Source: Hoeflea ulvae
GTDB taxonomy: Bacteria; Pseudomonadota; Alphaproteobacteria; Rhizobiales; Rhizobiaceae
Direction: 5' to 3'
DNA length: 64,000 nucleotides
Assembly: GCF_026619435.1 (NCBI RefSeq)
Contig: NZ_JAOVZQ010000001.1
Coordinates: 2,363,501-2,427,500, forward strand
A program made the translations under genes and the position numbers. The notes below the pieces were generated by a model. The model saw nothing but the letters and a program-made list of their open reading frames with translations. It searched no databases and was not told where the DNA came from. Below are positions 43,899 through 52,590 of this stretch, one piece after another. Within the stretch, counting starts at the first letter, position 1. The number at the start of each line of letters is the position of its first letter.

Positions 43899-46196
43899 AT
43901 GCAACATGACACGGCGACCGAATTCGGGACTTCAGGGTGGATACGGCGAATCTGGCAGCCCGCCGTCGTGTCTTTGAAGAACAAGATCGTCATGCTGGCC
44001 TGTATCTGTGCGTTGATGAGCGCGCTGCTGGTCGGCGGCATCAGTTACTACCGCATCGAGGCGATCGTTCTCGACGCTTCGGTCGAAACCCTGGCCGGTG
44101 AAACCCGTCTGCTGGCTCAGCGCTTCAAGTTTTCCTATGATCAGTTGAAAAGCGACGTTCAGGTGCTGTCGCAGACACCTCCCATCCAGGGCATCGCCCG
44201 CAGCACCCGGAATGACGGCATCGATCCGCAGGACGGGTCGAGTACCAGGATCTGGCGGGATCGCCTCGCCACCATCTTCTCGTCCATGCTGGCCACCCGG
44301 CAGGACTATTTCCAGATCCGCTACATCGGTGTCGGTGACGGCGGCAGGGAGCTGGTACGGACCAACCGGACCGCCTCCGGCATTGAAATTGTTGCCGATG
44401 GCGAGCTGCAGCAGAAGGGCAATGAGCCCTATTTTCAGGGCGGCCTCGAGACACTGCAAAACAGCGTCCGTTTTTCCGAAGTCAGCTACAACAAGGAGCG
44501 CGGCACGCTTGACAGCACGCTGGTACCGACCGCACGCGTGGTGATGCCCGTTTTTGACGAGGAGGGAACCATTTTCGGGATGATTGTCATCAACGCCCAT
44601 TATTCGGAGATGCTGCGCCGGGCCTTCGAAGAGATCTCCCCGAAGGAAAACACCTTTGTCCTGAACAATTCCGGCGACTACATGGAATATACCTCCAACG
44701 GCACGATCGGGCGGTTTCAGTTCCACGACGATTATTCGGCGCCTCCGCCCCTCTTTGTGGACAAGGTGCTGCACACTGATCTCGATGAAGAGACCTTCTC
44801 CTCCGGTTCCGATGTGTCCTATTTTGTCCGCCTGAATATCGATCCGGACAATCCCGATGCCTTTCTGGGCGTGGTGGTCCGGGTGCCCTACCAGGAGCTG
44901 ATGCGTTCGACCTTCCAGGCCCGCAGGGACTCGCTGGTCGGGGGCGGGCTGCTGGTTCTGGGCTGCTTTGCGGGCTCGCTGGTCATGGCCCGGCGGTTCA
45001 CGGCGCCGCTCAACAAGCTGACCGCTGAAATCAAGCATTCGCAGGGCCACAAGAAGCTTGAAAACCTGCCGCTGAAGCGCGGCGACGAAATTGGCGACCT
45101 GGCGCGCGCCTTCGATCAGAAGACCCGTGAACTGGCCGCCAATGAAGCCAAGCTGACTGCCATTGTCGACAACACGGTCGATGGTCTGTTTACAACCGAC
45201 GCCAATGGAACAATCGAAACCTTCAACCGCGCCTGCGAGGGCATATTCGGCTACCGCGCCGAGGACGTGATCGGACGGAAGGTCACCCTGCTGATGCCTG
45301 CGCTTTATCTGGGCGGACCAGAGGGCGGGGTGCGGCCGGCGCAGACGAAGGCAGAGCGCGACGTGGAAGGCTGCCGCAAGGATGCCAGTGTCTTTCCGCT
45401 CGATCTGTCGATGAGCAAGATCAATATCGGCGACCGGATCATCCACAGCGGCATCGTCCGCGATATCTCCGAGCGCAAGCGCATGGAGATCATGAAGGAC
45501 GAGTTCATTTCCACCGTCAATCACGAGCTGCGCACGCCGCTGACGTCAATTCAGGGCTCGCTCGGGCTGCTGCTTGCTCTGTCTGGAGACAAGGGCGATG
45601 ACAAGACGCGGAAACTTCTCAAACTGTCCTATGACAGCTGCCAGCGCCTGTCCCGCCTCGTCAATGACATTCTCGACATGGAAAAGATCGCCGCTGGCAA
45701 GCTCGATTATCAGCTCGAAGTGGTCGAAGTCTGCCAGCTTGTCGCCGACATTGTCGAGCGTCAGCAGTCCTTCTCCGAAAAATACGGCGTCGACTGCGTG
45801 CTGCGCTTTGATGTGGCGGAGGCCTATGTGAATCTCGACCAGGACAGGTTTGACCAGGCGCTCGTCAATCTGCTCTCCAATGCGGCGAAATTCTCCGAGC
45901 CTGGGGAGAGAGTCGTGGTCAGGGTCGCGATGAACCCGAATTCGGATGTGGCGGTCTCCGTCTGCGATTGCGGCTCCGGCATTCCCGAGGCCTTCCGCAC
46001 CAAGATCTTCGGCAAGTTTGCCCAGGCCGATGGCTCGGCCACCCGGATGAAGGGCGGTAGCGGACTTGGGCTCAACATCACCAAGAAAATCATCGAAGCA
46101 TTTGACGGCACGGTGACCTTCCAGAGTGAAGAAGGTGTGGGGTCGACCTTCACCTTCACTCTGCCGGCCTGTCCACCAAACAAAATGAGGGCCTAG
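43899..46196 (+). CDS. Membrane PAS sensor histidine kinase
   Basis: 765 residues from ATG at 43899 with GGAGG upstream. Membrane helices at about 30-50 and 346-366 enclose a periplasmic Cache-like sensor. HAMP, PAS (about 417-530, LTAIVDNTVDGLFTTDANG), HisKA with His near 542 (NHELRTPLTS) and HATPase_c (NLLSNAAKF, DCGSGIP, GGSGLGL) follow. No receiver is fused; the next gene is a separate receiver. What it senses is unknown. Confidence 0.93.
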   Translation: MQHDTATEFGTSGWIRRIWQPAVVSLKNKIVMLACICALMSALLVGGISYYRIEAIVLDASVETLAGETRLLAQRFKFSYDQLKSDVQVLSQTPPIQGIARSTRNDGIDPQDGSSTRIWRDRLATIFSSMLATRQDYFQIRYIGVGDGGRELVRTNRTASGIEIVADGELQQKGNEPYFQGGLETLQNSVRFSEVSYNKERGTLDSTLVPTARVVMPVFDEEGTIFGMIVINAHYSEMLRRAFEEISPKENTFVLNNSGDYMEYTSNGTIGRFQFHDDYSAPPPLFVDKVLHTDLDEETFSSGSDVSYFVRLNIDPDNPDAFLGVVVRVPYQELMRSTFQARRDSLVGGGLLVLGCFAGSLVMARRFTAPLNKLTAEIKHSQGHKKLENLPLKRGDEIGDLARAFDQKTRELAANEAKLTAIVDNTVDGLFTTDANGTIETFNRACEGIFGYRAEDVIGRKVTLLMPALYLGGPEGGVRPAQTKAERDVEGCRKDASVFPLDLSMSKINIGDRIIHSGIVRDISERKRMEIMKDEFISTVNHELRTPLTSIQGSLGLLLALSGDKGDDKTRKLLKLSYDSCQRLSRLVNDILDMEKIAAGKLDYQLEVVEVCQLVADIVERQQSFSEKYGVDCVLRFDVAEAYVNLDQDRFDQALVNLLSNAAKFSEPGERVVVRVAMNPNSDVAVSVCDCGSGIPEAFRTKIFGKFAQADGSATRMKGGSGLGLNITKKIIEAFDGTVTFQSEEGVGSTFTFTLPACPPNKMRA

Positions 46197-46199
46197 GAT

Positions 46200-46592
46200 T
46201 TGACGGACGAACTGATCAATATTCTGTATGTCGAGGATGACGAAAGCATCGCCCAGGTGGTGATGATGGCGCTCGAGGAGCTTGGCGGCTTCACCGCTAT
46301 GCACTGCGACGGCGGCCAGAAGGCGCTCGATGCGGTTGCAGGCTTCGCGCCGCAACTGATCCTGATGGACGTGATGATGCCGCGCATGAGCGGTCCGGAA
46401 ACCCTGGAAAACCTCAAGCAGATGCCCGAAGCCAGGGACATCCCCGTGGTCTTCATGACGGCCAAGGTGCAGACCCATGAAAAGGAATATTACCGCAGCC
46501 TCGGCGCGGTGGGCGTCATCGCAAAGCCCTTCGATCCGATGACACTCTCCGACCAGGTCACGGCGCTCTGGCGGCAGGCCGTCGCGGCCTGA
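46200..46592 (+). CDS. Stand-alone receiver-domain response regulator
   Basis: 130 residues, only a CheY-type receiver with no output domain. Phosphoacceptor Asp is residue 57 (LILMDVMMPRMSG); Thr and Lys partners are in VVFMTAKV and IAKPFDP. The only start is TTG at 46200, three bases after the kinase stop, so translation is probably coupled. It should relay the signal from the kinase to a protein partner, since it has no DNA-binding part. Confidence 0.9.
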   Translation: MTDELINILYVEDDESIAQVVMMALEELGGFTAMHCDGGQKALDAVAGFAPQLILMDVMMPRMSGPETLENLKQMPEARDIPVVFMTAKVQTHEKEYYRSLGAVGVIAKPFDPMTLSDQVTALWRQAVAA

Positions 46593-46833
46593 CACAACGA
46601 TTGCACACGCGAGCTTTCCGCTGCCGGGGCGCCGGCGGGAGCTCCTGACACACGGCCCGCTCGGCGGCGGGCGGCGTTGGCAAATGAATCCCGAAGGGCC
46701 GCGATGACGCTGCTTTTTCAGGAAATCCATCCTCTATTTCTCCGGCCCAGGCGCAAAAAACTTCTTTGACGCTGGCCCGCACATGCGGGATAACCCCTCC
46801 GAGATTATTTGTCGGGCACAAGGGGAGAAGTCC

Positions 46834-48117
46834 ATGTCGAACAATCAGCCGGGATTCAGCACGCTAGCCATTCACGCGGGGGCCCAGCCGGATCCCGCCA
46901 CCGGCGCGCGCGCCACACCGATTTACCAGACCACCGCATTCGTCTTCGACGACGCCGATCACGCCGCCTCGCTGTTCGGCCTGAAGGCCTTCGGTAACAT
47001 CTACACCCGCATCATGAACCCGACCCAGGCCGTGCTTGAAGAGCGGGTTGCGGCACTCGAAGGCGGCACAGCGGCGCTCGCCGTTGCCTCGGGTCATGCG
47101 GCGCAGCTGATCGTGTTCCACACCATCATGAGCCCGGGCGACAATTTTGTTGCCGCCAACCAGCTGTATGGCGGGTCGATCAACCAGTTCGGCAAATCCT
47201 TCAAGTCCTTCGACTGGCAGGTGCGCTGGGCCGATCCTGCCGACATGGCCAGCATCGAAAGCCAGATCGATGACCGCACCAAGGCGATCTTCGTGGAAAG
47301 CCTGGCCAATCCGGGCGGCACCTTTGTCGACATCAATGCCATTGCCGAAGTGGCGCGCAAGCATGGCCTGCCGCTGATCGTCGACAACACCATGGCCTCG
47401 CCCTATCTGATCCAGCCGATCGAGCACGGCGCCGACATTGTGCTGCATTCGCTGACCAAATTCATCGGCGGCCACGGCAATTCGATGGGCGGCATCATTG
47501 TCGATGGCGGGTCCTTCGACTGGTCCAAGTCCGGCAAATATCCGGCACTGTCCGAGCCGCGCTCGGAATATGGCGACGTCGTGCTGCACGAAACCTTTGG
47601 CAATTTCGCCTTTGCCATCGCCTGCCGCGTGCTCGGCCTGCGTGACCTCGGTCCGGCGATCTCGCCGTTCAACGCCTTCATGATCCTGACCGGTGCGGAG
47701 ACCCTGCCGCTGCGGATGCAGCGCCATTGCGACAATGCGCTGGCTGTCGCCGAATGGCTGTCCAAACACGACAAGGTCAGCTGGGTGCATTATGCCGGCC
47801 TGCCGGATCACGACAACCACGCCCTGCAGCAGCGATATTCTCCCAAGGGTGCTGGCGCGGTCTTCACCTTCGGCCTCAAGGGTGGCTACGATTCAGGCGT
47901 GAAGTTTGTCGAGGGCCTCGAGATGTTCTCGCATCTGGCCAATATCGGTGACACGCGCTCGCTGGTCATCCATCCGGCATCGACCACCCACGCCCAGTTG
48001 TCTCCGGAGCAGCAGACTGCCGCCGGCGCCGGCCCGGACGTGGTGCGGCTGTCGATCGGTATCGAAGACGTCAAGGACATCATCGCCGACCTCGAGCAGG
48101 CGCTCGCCAAGGCCTGA
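46834..48117 (+). CDS. metY: O-acetylhomoserine sulfhydrylase
   Basis: 427 residues from ATG at 46834 with GGGGAGAAG upstream. PLP enzyme with the lysine in HSLTKFIGGHGN and MetY motifs (STLAIHAGAQPDPATGARA, YTRIMNPTQAVLEERVAALEGG). It makes homocysteine from O-acetylhomoserine and sulfide. The 241-base upstream gap shows no SAM-II riboswitch. It has its own terminator hairpin. Confidence 0.95.
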   Translation: MSNNQPGFSTLAIHAGAQPDPATGARATPIYQTTAFVFDDADHAASLFGLKAFGNIYTRIMNPTQAVLEERVAALEGGTAALAVASGHAAQLIVFHTIMSPGDNFVAANQLYGGSINQFGKSFKSFDWQVRWADPADMASIESQIDDRTKAIFVESLANPGGTFVDINAIAEVARKHGLPLIVDNTMASPYLIQPIEHGADIVLHSLTKFIGGHGNSMGGIIVDGGSFDWSKSGKYPALSEPRSEYGDVVLHETFGNFAFAIACRVLGLRDLGPAISPFNAFMILTGAETLPLRMQRHCDNALAVAEWLSKHDKVSWVHYAGLPDHDNHALQQRYSPKGAGAVFTFGLKGGYDSGVKFVEGLEMFSHLANIGDTRSLVIHPASTTHAQLSPEQQTAAGAGPDVVRLSIGIEDVKDIIADLEQALAKA

Positions 48118-48142
48118 CGCCTTCGCGTCAAGCCGTGATCTG

Positions 48143-48172
48143 AACGGCCCGGCGTCCAACGCCGGGCCGTTT
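48143..48172 (+). terminator. Terminator-like hairpin after metY
   Basis: 13-bp GC-rich stem (48143-48155 with 48159-48171), loop CCA, then a short T-run before GATC. Likely ends the metY transcript. Confidence 0.65.
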
Positions 48173-48241
48173 GATCTGCAACAAGTCAAAAACCTGCAAG
48201 AGGCTTTATGCTTCCCCTGAACTCAATCAGTGGAGGCCATC

Positions 48242-48538
48242 ATGCCACGACCAATTATTCGGAGATTCACCACCGCTGCAGCCATGACGCTGGCGGTCAT
48301 GAGCCTCGCTCACGCCCAATCGGCCAATCCTGCCTGGCTCGACCAGCTCTCCGAGCAACTGGCCGCGGAGAAGGATTGTGCGGTCGAGTATTTCGTCAAT
48401 CTCAGGGAAGGCGAGCTGGCCGGGCGGCTGACCTTTGAAGCCCGCGCCCAATGCGCCGATGGCCGCCAGTTCGACGGATCGCTGACCGAGCCCGCAGAAA
48501 ACTTCACCATCAGCGAGTGCGGCGTTCAGGTCTGCTGA
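48242..48538 (+). CDS. Small periplasmic protein
   Basis: 98 residues from ATG at 48242 (TGGAGGCC site). Signal peptide (TTAAAMTLAVMSLAHA, cleavage near residue 26), then a short mature part with four cysteines (DCAVEY, QCADG, SECGVQVC). It is probably disulfide-bonded in the periplasm. I do not know its function. It is convergent with the DUF6653-like gene. Confidence 0.65.
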   Translation: MPRPIIRRFTTAAAMTLAVMSLAHAQSANPAWLDQLSEQLAAEKDCAVEYFVNLREGELAGRLTFEARAQCADGRQFDGSLTEPAENFTISECGVQVC

Positions 48539-48550
48539 CAACGCGTCTGA

Positions 48551-49039
48551 TCAACCACCATGCCCGCCCGTCATGTCGGCATTTAGCCAGGCCATGCGGT
48601 CGCCGAACCACAGCTTGAACACCGATGCCAGCATGGCGCCGGCAAAGACCGCCCAGGGATCAAGCACCCAGAGGCCATAGGCGAGCGGGATGATCGAAAG
48701 GCCCGACAAAAGGCTCAGGATCATCGCCGCCCTGGCGTGATGTGCAGGGATCGGCGTCGCCTTGCGCGCCAGCCAGCGGCGCTCCCCCAGAACCACTTGC
48801 GACGCCCAGTTGTCCAGCCTTGCCGGTGGCGAAAAGGCGCGTGGATTGACCAGCGTCCATGCAATGACCAGGCCGATCGGGATCAGGCACCACCAGCCGA
48901 TCCAGATCCGGCTCCAGACAGCAAGGGCGAACAGCATCAGGATTGGCACCCTTGTCCAGAAACTCCAGGGATTTGCATGCCGCGCCCAGGTCGCGTCATC
49001 CATCATCATCGAGCTTTCAATTGCTTTGTCTATTCGCAT
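48551..49039 (-). CDS. DUF6653-like membrane protein
   Basis: 162 residues from ATG at 49039. Three or four membrane helices with the family-like start MDDATWARHANPWSFWTRV and a short loop GLWVLDPW. Function unknown. It overlaps nothing and lies between two convergent small genes. Confidence 0.75.
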   Translation of the reverse strand: MRIDKAIESSMMMDDATWARHANPWSFWTRVPILMLFALAVWSRIWIGWWCLIPIGLVIAWTLVNPRAFSPPARLDNWASQVVLGERRWLARKATPIPAHHARAAMILSLLSGLSIIPLAYGLWVLDPWAVFAGAMLASVFKLWFGDRMAWLNADMTGGHGG

Positions 49040-49175
49040 TGGTGCATCCTGAAACTGGTTCACGCAGTTTGGGCGATCCGCCCGCCGGCATGGAACGCCT
49101 GACGATTGGCGGTGCCGGTCTGTCCGACGGCAAACGCCGCCACGGCTTCGGGTCTACGCATTTTAGGGAATGATC

Positions 49176-49520
49176 ATGGTCACAGCAAATCTCGTTCCGG
49201 TCAGCCCTTCCGTGGAGCCGGACATTTCAAGACCGGATCCGGAAAAGCTGCTGTCCGGCGACCCGGTCCATACCACCTGGAACCTGGAAGAGCGAGACGG
49301 GCTCTATTGCGGCATCTGGCAATCGACGCCCGGCAGCTGGCGGATCGCCTATGACGAATGGGAATATTGCCGCATCCTCGAAGGCGTGTCGGTGATTTCA
49401 GAAGATGGCGGCGCGGCAACCACGGTCAGCGCCGGCGACAGTTTCATTCTCAGACCGGGCTTCAAGGGAATCTGGGAAGTCATTGAAACGACTCGCAAGG
49501 ACTACGTGATCCGTCTCTAG
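49176..49520 (+). CDS. Cupin (DUF861-type) protein
   Basis: 114 residues from ATG at 49176. One cupin barrel ends in RPGFKGIWEVIETTRKDYV, as in DUF861 ((S)-ureidoglycine aminohydrolase-like cupins). It is short, so only the barrel is present. Metal ligands are partly visible in EYCRILEG and the GDSF strand. The stop overlaps the stop of the convergent P450 (CTAG). Confidence 0.82.
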   Translation: MVTANLVPVSPSVEPDISRPDPEKLLSGDPVHTTWNLEERDGLYCGIWQSTPGSWRIAYDEWEYCRILEGVSVISEDGGAATTVSAGDSFILRPGFKGIWEVIETTRKDYVIRL

Positions 49521-50731
49521 CCGGATTCGGCGACAAGGCTCTCGAGCCCGTGAAAATGGTAGCTGTTGCGGTAGCGCGGCGGTTGCCTGAGCTTAAGATC
49601 GGGCAACCGCGAAAACAGCACCGCCAGCGATTCCTGCAGTTCAAGCCGGGCCAGCGGTGCCCCGATGCAGAAATGCAGCCCGGCGCCGAAACTGACGTTT
49701 TTCTGGTCCGCCCGTCCGGGCCGGAACTGGTCCGGCGCCTCAAACGCCGAGGGATCGCGGTTGGCCGCGCCCAGCAGCAGCGCAACCTGTTCGCCCGGCT
49801 TCAGCGTCACCGGTCCCAGATCGATATCCTCATAGGCATAGCGAGTGAACATGTGCAGCGGCGCATCAAACCGCAGCGCTTCCTCGACGGTTGCCGCTCC
49901 GGCCTCCGGCGTTGCAAAGAACCGGCGCGGATCGCCGCCCTGATCGAGAATGGTCTTCACCGCATTGCCGGTCTGGTGCACCGTAGCCTCGTGCCCGGCA
50001 TTGAGCAGCAGCACACAGGTCGAGATCAGTTCGTCGTCGGTGAGCTTTTCGCCGGTGTCGCGCACCGCGATCAGCGCCGACAGCAGATCATCGGTTGTGG
50101 AATGGCGGTGTTCCGCGATATGCGCGGTCAGGAAGGCACCGAAATCGGCCGAGGCGCGGTTGGCCCGGTTTTCGGTTTCGCGCGCACGCTGCGGTACATA
50201 CATTTCGCACATGGCGTGCGACCAGCCGAGCAGATCATCGGCGCGGGTCACCGGCACGCCGAGCAATTCGCAGATCACCGTGAGCGGGATCGGTGTGGCG
50301 AATGACGGCAGCAGGTCAAAGGCATCGTCAGCGGGCAGGGCGTCGATGAGCTGATGCGCCAGCGCATGGATGCGCGGGCGCAGCCGCTCCACCGAACGGG
50401 ACACGAAAGCGCGGTTGACCAGGGTTCTTAGCCGCGAATGCGCCGGCGGTTCGCGTTCGAGCAGCGAGCCGCTTTCGATCCGGTCAAAATCGCTGAGATG
50501 TTCGCGGCCTTCGACCGGGTTCAGCGGCGCGCCCCAGCGGTTTTCCCGGCCCAGCCGCCGGTCGCGCAACAGGCCATTGACCTGGTCATAGCCAGCCACG
50601 CACCACATGCCGTATTGCTCCCAGTAGAAAACGGGCGAGGCGCGGTGCCTCAGCGCATAAAACCGGTAAGGGTCTTGCACGAAGTCGGGCTCTTGGGGAT
50701 CTTGCGAAATGGTCAGGGAACGAGCGATCAT
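49517..50731 (-). CDS. Cytochrome P450
   Basis: 404 residues, soluble bacterial type. Heme-binding FGAGLHFCIG (Cys near 353), the ExxR pair in EEALR, and an I-helix LNAGHEATVH. Electron partners are not adjacent, so ferredoxin and reductase must come from elsewhere. Substrate unknown. Its stop overlaps the cupin stop by four bases. Confidence 0.95.
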   Translation of the reverse strand: MIARSLTISQDPQEPDFVQDPYRFYALRHRASPVFYWEQYGMWCVAGYDQVNGLLRDRRLGRENRWGAPLNPVEGREHLSDFDRIESGSLLEREPPAHSRLRTLVNRAFVSRSVERLRPRIHALAHQLIDALPADDAFDLLPSFATPIPLTVICELLGVPVTRADDLLGWSHAMCEMYVPQRARETENRANRASADFGAFLTAHIAEHRHSTTDDLLSALIAVRDTGEKLTDDELISTCVLLLNAGHEATVHQTGNAVKTILDQGGDPRRFFATPEAGAATVEEALRFDAPLHMFTRYAYEDIDLGPVTLKPGEQVALLLGAANRDPSAFEAPDQFRPGRADQKNVSFGAGLHFCIGAPLARLELQESLAVLFSRLPDLKLRQPPRYRNSYHFHGLESLVAESG

Positions 50732-50825
50732 CGGGGAGACTTATCGCGGAACGGCGATCAGGGAAATCCGTTGTTTCAAAAGCTGCTGAAATTGCCGGGG
50801 ACAGGTCCCGAAGCGCCCCGGCGGG

Positions 50826-50930
50826 ATGGAAATCCTCAGGGAGCCGACCGATTTGCGCCGCTGGTGTCACCGCACGTTGTTCATCCGCGATCCCGAAGCA
50901 AACATCATCGAGATCTCTGCAAAGTACTGA
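50826..50930 (+). pseudogene. Remnant of a VOC-family gene
   Basis: A 34-codon frame ends in HRTLFIRDPEANIIEISAKY, the last metal-binding strand of a vicinal oxygen chelate protein (compare FADPDGHLWEL at 41695). The rest of the gene is not readable in the bases upstream. It lies between the P450 and the 50979 gene, in a stretch of 247 bases with no other gene. Confidence 0.6.
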
Positions 50931-50978
50931 TCCGAGACGAGCGGGCGCGGTGGGCCAACCCGCTCACCCCGGACAATC

Positions 50979-51572
50979 TCAGTGACAGCGGCGTCGGCCC
51001 GATACCTGCACCCAGCCGGATGAGGCGGGGCGGACTTCCACGGAGCGAGCCACCGTCTTGATCACCGGCGGCACCTGACGGGCGATGGTGCGCGCAGGTT
51101 GGACGATCACGGTGCGGCTGCGGTGACCGTAGCGCGCCGGAATCCGTTCATGCACGGTGCGTGCGGACTGCACCACCACGGTGCGGGCCCGGGTGGCGTA
51201 TTTGGCCGGATGGACCACCTTGCACAGGGTCTTGACCCCATGGATGCGGCGCCATTCCCAGCCGATCGATTTGGCGCGGACCAGAACCTTTTCGTGCACG
51301 GTCCGGGTCACCGCCGGAATGGTGCGGGCAATCACCCGTTCCGGCTCGATCAGCACCTGTTCGGTGATCTTGCCGTAGCGCGCCGGAATGGTCTCGTGCA
51401 CCACCCTGCCGGGCCGGACCACAACCTGCTGATGCACGGTCTTGTAGACCGCGGGCTGGTGGACCTGCTGGTAGCAGGCCAGAGGCTTGCCGCCGGCAAG
51501 CGCCGGCGAAGCCATGGACACGGCCATTATGGTGGCGATCGCGCCGCGGCGAATGGATGAATACTCGGACAT
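50979..51572 (-). CDS. Secreted basic protein with two long internal repeats
   Basis: 197 residues from ATG at 51572 (GGGAGAG site). Signal peptide ends near residue 27. The mature part has two 58-residue repeats (about 50-107 and 132-190), each reading VHExIPARYG then a TIxAV-type segment, SxGW at the end. It is Arg/Val-rich, and alternating charge and hydrophobicity suggest extended strands. No known domain. Possibly an adhesin-like or cell-wall-associated protein. Confidence 0.75.
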   Translation of the reverse strand: MSEYSSIRRGAIATIMAVSMASPALAGGKPLACYQQVHQPAVYKTVHQQVVVRPGRVVHETIPARYGKITEQVLIEPERVIARTIPAVTRTVHEKVLVRAKSIGWEWRRIHGVKTLCKVVHPAKYATRARTVVVQSARTVHERIPARYGHRSRTVIVQPARTIARQVPPVIKTVARSVEVRPASSGWVQVSGRRRCH

Positions 51573-51860
51573 GTTGCTCTCCCTGGTAGACCCGGCGGCA
51601 CGTGATCGGCCGTCTTTTCTGCTTGGTTGCAGCAAGTGTGCAGCAGTCCCGGTGCCGAGGAAAGCAAAACCTTAATGTGTCGTTAATATCGTGATGCGCC
51701 GAGCGCGGAAATTGGTTCTCAGCCGAAGCGGAAAACAGCCGATATTCTTTTGGTCTGGTGAGGCGACCGCTCCCGATCCCGTCTCGGATCAGAAGCTTGG
51801 CAGATATACACCGGATTCTCCCGTTCTGGGGGCGAAGCTCGATCGTTCAGTCGCGAAAAG
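51573..51860. other. Intergenic stretch
   Basis: 288 bases between the 50979 gene and the end of the LysE gene. I see nothing that codes and no strong hairpin. Confidence 0.4.
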
Positions 51861-52472
51861 CTAGTCTGAGACGTTCAAAAGCACGGGTATCATTGCCGCC
51901 ACAAGGACCATGGCCATGACATGGTTGAACACGACGATCCTGCTGCCCTTGTCCAGGAACCGCTTCAATGCTGTTCCGGACACGGCCCAGATGCTGATGG
52001 TGGGAATGTTCACAATTGCAAAGATCAGCACCAGGGCAATCAGGCTTTTCCGTGGCGCTGACGGATCGACATAGGAGGCCGTGACGATGATCGCCACGGT
52101 CCAGGCCTTGGGATTGAACAGTTGCAGCATTGCGGCTTCAGCAAAGCCGAACGGCGCGCCGACGATGGTCTCGCCGCCCGAACCCAGCGAGCGGCTGCGG
52201 GCGATTTTCAGGGCCAGCCAGAGGACATAGAACCCACAGGCGAGGCGGATGCCGAGTTCCAGCACCGGGAAGCTCTTGAGCAGCTGCCCCAGCCCCAGCC
52301 CGACCATCCCGACCATGCTCAGGAAGCCTAGGCTGATGCCGAGGATCAGCGGGATCGACCGGGTGAAGCCGAAATTCGCCCCGGATGTCAGCAGCAGGAA
52401 GTTGCCCGGCCCGGGGGAGGCGGACATGACGAATGCAAAACCCATCAGGGCAAGCGCGCTATCGATCGGCAT
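51861..52472 (-). CDS. LysE/RhtB family amino-acid exporter
   Basis: 203 residues from ATG at 52472 (CAGGAG site). Six membrane segments. The signature SPGPGNFLLLTSGANFGF, with the conserved N-terminal helix pair, matches the LysE superfamily. It exports amino acids or their analogues; the substrate is not readable. It is divergent from an AraC regulator gene whose product probably controls it. Confidence 0.88.
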   Translation of the reverse strand: MPIDSALALMGFAFVMSASPGPGNFLLLTSGANFGFTRSIPLILGISLGFLSMVGMVGLGLGQLLKSFPVLELGIRLACGFYVLWLALKIARSRSLGSGGETIVGAPFGFAEAAMLQLFNPKAWTVAIIVTASYVDPSAPRKSLIALVLIFAIVNIPTISIWAVSGTALKRFLDKGSRIVVFNHVMAMVLVAAMIPVLLNVSD

Positions 52473-52590
52473 GGTTTCGAGCTCCTGCGTTGGGACTTGC
52501 AGGCTTCTACGCCGGACAGATCGGCGGATCACTGCCTACCAAGCCCAAATTATTTGCAGATCGTCCCGGATTCTGGTTCAATTTCCGATC

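Noticed and set aside
43932..45524. 530-codon antisense ORF over the histidine kinase
   Set aside because: Typical high-GC shadow frame; the kinase domains on the plus strand are complete.
46593..46833. SAM-II or SAM/SAH riboswitch upstream of metY
   Set aside because: I looked for the conserved pseudoknot segments of these classes in the 241-base leader and found none; the sequence is GC-rich without the expected core.
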